Shown: positions 58,201-64,000 of the stretch, piece after piece
How the letters are laid out: each line of letters starts with the position of its first letter
Position numbering within the stretch: position 1 is the first letter of the stretch
NCBI GenBank assembly: GCA_964553925.1
Contig: CAZKNR010000141.1
Location: 1-64,000, forward strand
DNA from: DAISKN01 sp964553925
GTDB lineage: Bacteria; Acidobacteriota; Vicinamibacteria; Marinacidobacterales; SMYC01
Direction of reading: 5' to 3'
Length of the DNA: 64,000 bases
Translations under genes and position numbers: made by a program
Notes under the pieces: model-generated
Database searches by the model: none
What the model was told of the DNA's origin: nothing
What the model saw: only the letters and a program-made list of their open reading frames with translations

Positions 58201-61200
58201 GCTGGAGCGAGTTACGGAGAGAAGCCGGCCCAGGGCGTCGAGCTGGGTTCGCTTTTCGATTCCGCGCTTGTCGGTCTCGATCACCTGGCGGGCGGCATCG
58301 ATATAGGTTGTCGAGAGCGTCTGCAGAAGCGCGTCGGTCACCTTCGTCAGGCGGTGGATGCCGTCGTACTCGAACGCCGTGCGCCGACCCTTCTTGTCCA
58401 CCTCGGCGATCTTGTCCACGCCGTCGTACTCGAAGGTCTGGAAGAACCCGTTGGGGTCTGTGATCCTCGTCACCCGGCCCCGGGCGTCCATCTCGAAGGT
58501 GGTCGCATTGTTGCGGGCGTCATGTTCAACTCGCTTCCTCTCATGGTCGAGGTAGGTGACTTCCGAGACGATCAGAGCGCCTCCGCCGGTGATGGGCTGG
58601 TCGATCTCCGTGCTGAGCAGACGGCCGAGGTGGTCGTAGGCAAACCGCGAAGCGAGTCCCCGGCGGTTCACCTCCTCGATCTTGTTTCCCTCCCCGTCAT
58701 AGGAGAAGCGGGACATCAGGCTCAACGGATGGTGGACCTCCACCAGGCGGTTTTTCTCGTCGTAAACGAACTTCGTCTCCCTCCCCTCCGCGTCCAGGCT
58801 CTTCTTCAGATTCCCGTTCGCATCGTAGAAGCTCGTGGTCTCGAGAATCTCGTCCCCCGTCTCCTGAGAGACCTGGTGCACGCGGTCGAAGCCGTCGAGC
58901 TGAGTCGTCCTTCGGAATCCTCTTGGATCGGTCTCGACTATGGTGTGGGCGCTGTCGTCGTAGTCGAACGTCGTCTCGTACGTGAACCCGGCACCGGTCG
59001 CTTCCCTTCGCTCCGGACGATTCAGAAAATCGTACTCAACGCGCGTCACGAGACCTCGGGTCACGTCGTCCTCGAGCGTCCGGTTCCCCGACCCGTCGTA
59101 GTCGAACCGAGCCACGTTTCCTACTGCGTCCTGCCGCTCCGTCACCCGGTTGAGGGCGTCGTAGGTGAAGAGCGTCGTCTTTCCGTTGGCGTCCGTCTCG
59201 CCGGTCTTGTTCCCCACCCGGTCGTAACCGAACCTCTCCTCGTGGGAGGTGGGGAGGACCCGCCTCTTCACCCGATAGAGCTCGTCGGGCTCGAACGCCG
59301 TCCGGCTCTGGTAGATGTCCGTCTCCGCAATCTTGTTTCCCACCTCGTCGTATTCGAAGGTCGAGACGGTCTGACCTGTCACGTCCACCTTCTCCAGGCG
59401 GTTCAGGGCATCGTACTTGTTGACGCTCACCACCCCGCGACGGTCGGTCTTCTGGGTCAGGTTCGAGTTCTCGTCATAAAGCATCGAAGAGACCAGGACC
59501 CGGTCCGAGAGCCGTTCCTCCACCCGTATCACCCGGTTCAGGCCGTCGATGACGTACGTCGCCACCAGGCCGAGACCGTTCGTCTCCGTCAGGACCTCTC
59601 CTCCCGGGTAGTACGTCCGCGCCATGGATTCCTCGTCGGAGGAGCCCAGATCGTCGAATCGCCGGGAGAGCGTCACCCGGTCCAGCTCGTCGAAATCTTG
59701 CCCCATCCGCCGTCCCATGGTGTCGGACGACGACCGCAGGCGGCTCCGCGCGTCGTAGACCGTCGTCGTCTCGTTTCCGAGGGCGTCGGTCGTCGTCTCC
59801 GGGTTTCCGAAATCATCGTACAGGAAATGGGTGACCTGTCCGGGGCGAGGCCCCTCCGAGCGCATCAAGTCCCCGTTCGGAAAGTACTCGAAGCGCGTGA
59901 CGTTCCCTTCGGCGTCTTTCACCGATAGCAGGTTCCCGTTCGTCTGGTCGATCTCGAAAAACGTCTCCCGCCCCTCCGCGTCCTTCTTGTAGGTCATCTT
60001 GTTGAAGAGGCGGTCGTACCGGAACTCCGTCGCAACCGTCCCTATGTCGCCGCCGGCGACGATGACCTCGTGGGTCAGGTTCCCGCGGTCGTCGTACTCG
60101 AACCGCGTCAGACGTCCCTTCGCGTCGGTCTCCTGGAGCTTGTGGATGTCGTTCGACGCCCACACCATCGTCGTCAGGATCTGACCGGGCTCCTCGATCT
60201 CGAGAGGCGAGCCGTTTCCGTTCAGCACGTACCTCGTCGCGAAACCCCGTCCGTCGGTGACCCGCCGGATCCACCGAAATCTCCCCATCTCCAAGAAATC
60301 GTACTCGAACGACGTCGTTACTCCCTCCGGCTCGCGCACCTCCTTCACGTACTCCCACTTCATCCCGAGCGGCGCTCCCGGCTCCTCGCCCGGAAACGTG
60401 TCCGCGTCCTCATAGTAAACGTACTCCGTGCGATGGCCGTTGGGATCCACCCGTGCGGTCATGTTGTATTGGTCGAGAGAGTCGATGGTGTACTCGTAGC
60501 GCTCCGTCTTTTCCCCCCTCGTCGCACGCACCAGATTCCCGAGCTCGTCATATCCATAGCTCACCACGAGGCCCATCGGTCCGGTGACCGACTCGATACG
60601 GTACTTCTGCCGGATGGTGCTTTCACTGTAGTGGAGCTCGAGCGCCCGGCCCGCTTTGCCGCTCGCTTCCTCAGTGGGCTCCTCCTGCACTTTCGAAAGA
60701 CGGCTCAAACCGTCGTAGATCATTTGCAGCTTGTTCCCGTTCGGCTCCTCGATGAAGGCGAGCGTCGGGTTCAATCCCCGGAAGACCGCGGCACCTTCCG
60801 TCGGCGGGGTGTCCACGAAGTGGTAGCGCACCCGGCCCTTGGTGAAGAAGTCGTAGCTTCCATCGGGGTTCAGCCGCAGCTCGCCGTGGTAGCCTTTCTG
60901 AGCTACGAACCGGTCCCCGCTCCGGACGAAGCGCTGGCCCGTTCCATCCCCTCCCACCACCGTCACGAAACACTCCGTCGCGATGAGCGTCGAGCCGTAG
61001 TTGAAGCTCCACCCCACCCCGAGAGCACTCTCGTCAGAAAATAGCCCTCCGCTTCCGTGGGTCCTCGAGATCTCGAGCGGGATCCGCCCTCCGATCCGAG
61101 CGTCGGTCGAGGACACCACCAGGTGCCCGTCGAAGAGGTTCACCCCCTTCACGAACGTCGCTCCTATCGGGCGCACCCCGTGGGTCGCGATCTCGAGCTC

Positions 61201-64000
61201 GATAACGCCAACCTGCTCCACCGAAACCGACGGGTCCGATAGGAGCCTCGCCCTCACCTTGTAGGGGTACTTTCCAGCGACCATCGAGAACAACGAGACG
61301 TCGTCGTCCACACTCTCTTCGAACAACGATTCCGCTCCCGGCTGGACCTCACGCGCCCCATCGAACAGGATCCGCTCTATGCCCCCTACGACCGTCGAGA
61401 TCGTGACCTGCGCCGAGAGATTCAGCCCATAGGTAAGGGTGTCGGCGAACCGCAAGCAGTTCGTGCCGTTCACCGGGTCGAGCTCGATCGCGATCGGCAC
61501 CACCTCTTTCACCCCGAACAAAAGCGGCGCGAACAAAACCGGCTCCGGCGCCGAAGACTTCTCGAGCGCCGTCCCACGGTTCAGAACTGCTCGCATCCGC
61601 GGCGAAGGCATGGGAAGAGCCGCTCCCGGCTCGAACCGCACCAGAATCTGGCCGTCCGGCAGAACCGCCGCCGGAAGCGTCCCGAACGGGCTCGTTCCCC
61701 TCAGAAGCTCCACCTCCGCCGTCGTTACCTCGAACTCCTCCGGGATCCGACCCACCACGAAGTTGCCCGGCTGCAACATCTTCCGGAACCGGCCGAAAGC
61801 GGGGTCGGCGGGTATCGTGCTCTCCTCTCCCGTCACCACCGGCGAGGGCACGATACCGAGCGTCGGCACCACCGCGAGCGCCGTGAGCTTCAGCTCCTTG
61901 TTCTTTCCCACACTCACCAGGACCGCGTCCTCGTTCGCGAGCGACAGATCTCCCAGAGCCCCCGCGATTCCGGGAAGCTTCCCCAACAACCGCGGTCTCG
62001 AGGGATTGAGGAAGCTGTAGCTCTCCACTCCTTCCGGAGTCGACACCAGGACCGTGTCGCGCCCGGAGAGTGCCAACCCCGAAGCGTTCGACCCTTCGAG
62101 GCTCGTCACGCTCAGAAGCTTCGGGTTCTTCGGGTCGGTGACGTCCACCACCGCGAGGCGTCCCACACGGGCGTCGCTCCCCGGAACGTGTCCTTGCCCT
62201 ACCACCAGAGCGAGCTCGCGTCCCCCGAGCTCCGCGAACCCAACGTCGGTAGGAACGCCCAACTCCAGCACCCCCTGGTCTTCCGGAAGAACGACCAGGA
62301 GCTGTACGAAGCCCTCGACCACCGGGTTTGATAAAGACGCGAGAGACAGAACCGCGAGATACCCCGCACTCTCGAGCGGGTCGAAGGCACCGACGAGACC
62401 CACCACCCCCTGCGAGGTCTCCGCAACCGCAACCTCGGTCGCGCTAAGCGTCTTCCCCGCGACGTCGATCGGAACCGTCCTCACGATCGCCGGCTGCCCG
62501 AAGCCGACGCCCCGTGAGAAGAGACTCTGGCTCACCGTGAACGGCATGGCGTAGGCGTCGGATGGACTCTCCGCGCGGTAGAGCTCGACCGCCTTCTTCA
62601 GGTCTACCAGCTCGAGCCCCACGCTCCCGGCGGCCACGTACGCAAAGCTCCCCCTCACATCGAACGAGCTCGCGAATCCCTGTCCCGGCACGTTCGTGGT
62701 CACGAACCCCAGGTAGGGGTAGCGCGGCGACGTCAAAGACACGTCGAAGAGTGTCAGTCCCGAGTTCCCGCTTCTCGGGTTGAACGAGAGCACCGCGACC
62801 ACGTCTCTTCGCCCGACGCCTACGTCCACGTTCTCTTCCGCCTTCAGGTCCCGCGCCATGCTTCCCACGTAGAGCGAGTTTCTCGGAGCGCTCCCAGAGC
62901 CAGCAAGCACCGCCTCGTCGAGCTTCACAGGCTTTTGCGGGTCCGAGATGTCGTAGGCCACCAGCGACCCGAAGGAGCCTCCCGACCTCTCGTCCTGAAG
63001 CGCCAGAAACACTCGCTCTCCCAGAGTCGCCATCGCCAGAGGGTCCGCCTCCGCCGTCACGTTCGATAACTCGGCCGGCGCCAGCGTTTCGAAATCCAGA
63101 ACCGTTCTCGAAAGCGCGTTCGGCGAGGCATCCGTATCGACGATTCCGTTCTCGAATACCAGCTCGTACCGGGTGGCGAACAGCAACCCCTCGAGAGCTC
63201 TCAGGGTCAGCGCGTTCACCTTCGACTCCGGCCCCGGGATCGCCGGACCGAAGTCCGGACCCGTTCCAATCCGCTCGAGGGGAACGGCGGTACCTCCGCC
63301 GGCAACCTGGAGCTTCACCGTTTCACTCGTCACGTTGGTCACCGGCTCGCTGAACTTGACCGTGAAGATCGGATGGACGTCGATTCCCGAAGCCCCGCTC
63401 CGGGGGCTCGTCTCCGACGTCAGGATCGCAGGAGGCCCCAGCGCCACCTGGTCGTTTCCACTCGAGCCTTCGACCGCGAGGAAGCTCACATCCCCAAAAA
63501 TCTCCCGCAGGTTCACGTCGAAGGCGGTCACGTGCAGGGTGTAGGAGCGGGGATCGGAGGGCGTGAAGCGGGCCTCGAAGTGAAACTCGTCCACCGTCGT
63601 GACCGTAAGCGACGTCCCGAAAATCCCGGCGACGACGCGCGCGGGAGGACTCGCGGCATCGGTGAACTCGATGGTGAAGAGGATGTCGGTTCCGACGGCG
63701 ACGAATCCTCCCGCAATCTCCTGCCTCACGCTCCCGAGGGTCTTGAACAGGCGGATCGCCACCCGGCCCGGCGGAGGCTCGGGCGCGTTCGGCCGAAAGT
63801 TGAGGACGGCTTCGCCCGTGCGGTTGAACTTCGGGCTGACGCCTTGCTGGACTCCGGTCCCCTCGAAGGCCGTCGCCCGAGCCGTGCGGCCATCTTCGGT
63901 CTTCCCCGTAAGTCCCACCGTCGTCCCCGAGAACCCGAAGGCGACATCGACCATCGTGAAGCGGCCGTTCGAGAGCGACCGAGCCACGTAGTCTCCCCGC
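55207..64000 (-). CDS. Giant RHS/YD-repeat toxin with HNH nuclease tip, 5' end outside window
   Basis: Open to the right edge (at least 2930 residues). Counting from 63987: adhesion-like Ig/Big_5-type domains (about 60-290), an LVIVD-like beta-propeller region (ANEDAVLVSVG, YVAAGSVGLELVDL and similar, about 300-690), a DUF6531-type entry to the RHS shell near 945-1010 (LEISRTHGSGGLFSDESALG), then about 1500 residues of YD repeats, and the RHS core end LIYAKARFYDSEVGRFLSQD. After DRNG (about 2598) comes the tip: helices, then SRFEADHIVPMKEISKMPGF, LNTPGNAIGLGKPTNASKGA, an HNH nuclease with D-H, N and N residues. Probably secreted; tip cleaved by the core as in other RHS proteins. Confidence 0.92.
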   Translation of the reverse strand, partial: RGDYVARSLSNGRFTMVDVAFGFSGTTVGLTGKTEDGRTARATAFEGTGVQQGVSPKFNRTGEAVLNFRPNAPEPPPGRVAIRLFKTLGSVRQEIAGGFVAVGTDILFTIEFTDAASPPARVVAGIFGTSLTVTTVDEFHFEARFTPSDPRSYTLHVTAFDVNLREIFGDVSFLAVEGSSGNDQVALGPPAILTSETSPRSGASGIDVHPIFTVKFSEPVTNVTSETVKLQVAGGGTAVPLERIGTGPDFGPAIPGPESKVNALTLRALEGLLFATRYELVFENGIVDTDASPNALSRTVLDFETLAPAELSNVTAEADPLAMATLGERVFLALQDERSGGSFGSLVAYDISDPQKPVKLDEAVLAGSGSAPRNSLYVGSMARDLKAEENVDVGVGRRDVVAVLSFNPRSGNSGLTLFDVSLTSPRYPYLGFVTTNVPGQGFASSFDVRGSFAYVAAGSVGLELVDLKKAVELYRAESPSDAYAMPFTVSQSLFSRGVGFGQPAIVRTVPIDVAGKTLSATEVAVAETSQGVVGLVGAFDPLESAGYLAVLSLASLSNPVVEGFVQLLVVLPEDQGVLELGVPTDVGFAELGGRELALVVGQGHVPGSDARVGRLAVVDVTDPKNPKLLSVTSLEGSNASGLALSGRDTVLVSTPEGVESYSFLNPSRPRLLGKLPGIAGALGDLSLANEDAVLVSVGKNKELKLTALAVVPTLGIVPSPVVTGEESTIPADPAFGRFRKMLQPGNFVVGRIPEEFEVTTAEVELLRGTSPFGTLPAAVLPDGQILVRFEPGAALPMPSPRMRAVLNRGTALEKSSAPEPVLFAPLLFGVKEVVPIAIELDPVNGTNCLRFADTLTYGLNLSAQVTISTVVGGIERILFDGAREVQPGAESLFEESVDDDVSLFSMVAGKYPYKVRARLLSDPSVSVEQVGVIELEIATHGVRPIGATFVKGVNLFDGHLVVSSTDARIGGRIPLEISRTHGSGGLFSDESALGVGWSFNYGSTLIATECFVTVVGGDGTGQRFVRSGDRFVAQKGYHGELRLNPDGSYDFFTKGRVRYHFVDTPPTEGAAVFRGLNPTLAFIEEPNGNKLQMIYDGLSRLSKVQEEPTEEASGKAGRALELHYSESTIRQKYRIESVTGPMGLVVSYGYDELGNLVRATRGEKTERYEYTIDSLDQYNMTARVDPNGHRTEYVYYEDADTFPGEEPGAPLGMKWEYVKEVREPEGVTTSFEYDFLEMGRFRWIRRVTDGRGFATRYVLNGNGSPLEIEEPGQILTTMVWASNDIHKLQETDAKGRLTRFEYDDRGNLTHEVIVAGGDIGTVATEFRYDRLFNKMTYKKDAEGRETFFEIDQTNGNLLSVKDAEGNVTRFEYFPNGDLMRSEGPRPGQVTHFLYDDFGNPETTTDALGNETTTVYDARSRLRSSSDTMGRRMGQDFDELDRVTLSRRFDDLGSSDEESMARTYYPGGEVLTETNGLGLVATYVIDGLNRVIRVEERLSDRVLVSSMLYDENSNLTQKTDRRGVVSVNKYDALNRLEKVDVTGQTVSTFEYDEVGNKIAETDIYQSRTAFEPDELYRVKRRVLPTSHEERFGYDRVGNKTGETDANGKTTLFTYDALNRVTERQDAVGNVARFDYDGSGNRTLEDDVTRGLVTRVEYDFLNRPERREATGAGFTYETTFDYDDSAHTIVETDPRGFRRTTQLDGFDRVHQVSQETGDEILETTSFYDANGNLKKSLDAEGRETKFVYDEKNRLVEVHHPLSLMSRFSYDGEGNKIEEVNRRGLASRFAYDHLGRLLSTEIDQPITGGGALIVSEVTYLDHERKRVEHDARNNATTFEMDARGRVTRITDPNGFFQTFEYDGVDKIAEVDKKGRRTAFEYDGIHRLTKVTDALLQTLSTTYIDAARQVIETDKRGIEKRTQLDALGRLLSVTRSSVVLERHEYDGLNNRVASIDANGNRTQFVYDGANRLTSRTDALFTSLSTTTTFRYDKVGNFLEQKDGRTTGKPFDVHNVYDDLNRVETSEDGEGNVTTYEYDPDGNRTAVIEPKGLAHRTEHDYGELNELLEVRMPDGGVYSYRYDPNRNRIFQQDGEGNIVTFSYDKLNRLELMTQDPGGFNLTTNHDYDANGNEIKLTDPKGQIIDFDYDELNRLKFKQYNLTPADLTLFTRTHRIDYVYNPNDDVERIDETKSSGTDPPAVVSSFKTYDNLDRLETETDAWGSALVYDYDGQGNRTLLIDPDGKRTVYAYDELNRLETLTLDDGQVVRYEYFPDDLKKAVTNPNGTVSTYLYDAADRTDTITHVGPTGVISAYEYTYNPNSNRERQVETNAGRTETTEYTYDFVNRLKTVTYPDKAVEYEYDQAGNRIQEVTTGAEASDETFHYDAINRLERITDTTTGAELTRYSYDANGNTTSKTKGGVTTNFFFDIRDQLGEVRQGPSILGRYGYDYDGRRILKIGDDGRRQYTYDQLSVVTEADQVNNTVSKYDYGMDQLVRLDNRGEGRSFFHLDGLRSTVSLTDGAGGSRQSIFYDAWGNERDRIGASANNFTFTGHELDGETGLIYAKARFYDSEVGRFLSQDDYLGETSNPPSLHRYFYAFANPGRLVDRNGRQAVGADDEYFRKQWLDTLSPEERSQQLQSEAMLQSDTAARSLGSLWASAKTFAGMALGFLEDASKLIHYGARGRGDIIVEGAARRTEDVVEFVATLPERQARALEKAEERLLHDDHFGAGDVYTEEFVAPTAALAVTVLEGSVRVTRFAGSKISAGRSTGELTEATASTESNAPDFAALEENALSTATGKELTTSEYARLRRQTPSRAMRQLVNPEDSPKVDPVYGYPVSRFEADHIVPMKEISKMPGFAELSAAAQREVLNTPGNAIGLGKPTNASKGARSWESWRGHSRLGPVPPQVRSQMLEAEAAARAALERAISDRRGR
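56185..57063 (-). repeat. RHS core 3' repeat, copy 2
   Basis: 293 codons from DRNG to NPN of the giant RHS gene, matching 48224-49099 almost throughout. Differences are scattered substitutions plus one extra codon (DTTTGAELTRY against DNLGDEDLVY). The homology stops at the same codons on both sides, at the toxin-tip boundary and at NPN. Confidence 0.9.

Noticed and set aside
56491..59928. Plus-strand ORF of 1145 codons inside the giant RHS gene
   Set aside because: It is antisense to YD repeats; the protein is a Val/Arg/Asp-rich periodic mirror of the real gene, caused by the repeat and high GC.

Overview
The window is GC-rich, gene-dense bacterial DNA that most probably comes from an Acidobacteriota member. 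The main reason is three duplicated orphan MacB/FtsX permeases (ADOPs) plus the wreck of a fourth, one of them paired with a PadR regulator. A VPS10/BNR-repeat exoprotein and several exported peptidases and lipoproteins fit the same picture. This assignment is an inference from gene content; there is no rRNA or tRNA gene in the window.

Layout. (1) 1-28.5 kb is mixed chromosomal content: ADOP permeases (1-2318, 9727-12162, 16130-18763), a GH99-like exported enzyme, a SRPBCC/membrane protein pair, an OLD-like ATPase whose partner gene has collapsed (6507-7614), a bicupin, a FAD oxidoreductase, a CysQ-like phosphatase, the VPS10-like protein, padR, a higBA toxin-antitoxin pair, yfbR, an acyl-CoA thioesterase, and a set of exported hydrolases (amidohydrolase, zincin lipoprotein, M28 and M24 peptidases, glutaminyl cyclase), then two DUF4440-like exported proteins. 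(2) 28473-29020 is a decayed ADOP. (3) 29166-44200 is a complete, tightly overlapping complex I operon in the order J-K-(antiporter-like)-(73-aa membrane protein)-(antiporter-like)-M-N-A-B-C-D-EF-G-H-I. It has four antiporter-like subunits instead of three and a fused NuoE-NuoF. (4) 44219-45854 is a hipBA-type pair with a perfect inverted-repeat operator.

(5) 45.9-64 kb is an accessory island. It holds a short secreted RHS protein with a predicted restriction-endonuclease-fold toxin tip and a downstream immunity candidate (46729-49303), a tandem pair of tyrosine recombinases whose upstream member is cut off (49352-50447), an apparently intact RIT (recombinases-in-trio) element (about 50428-53480), a 580-bp non-coding block of nested perfect inverted repeats (53853-54433), an Imm33/DUF2185-like immunity gene, and the 3' end of a giant RHS/YD-repeat protein with an HNH nuclease tip (55207-64000). 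The last 0.88 kb of the RHS core is present twice in direct orientation (48224-49099 and 56185-57063), each copy joined to a different toxin and immunity gene. That is the arrangement expected for tip exchange.

How the parts work together: the nuo operon is core respiration. The permeases, peptidases and lipoproteins are cell-envelope functions. higBA, hipBA and the RHS toxin-immunity modules are addiction or competition functions, and the recombinases are the probable agents that shaped the island. The most unexplained sequence is the nested palindrome block at 53.9-54.4 kb; the most biochemically interesting is the four-antiporter complex I operon.
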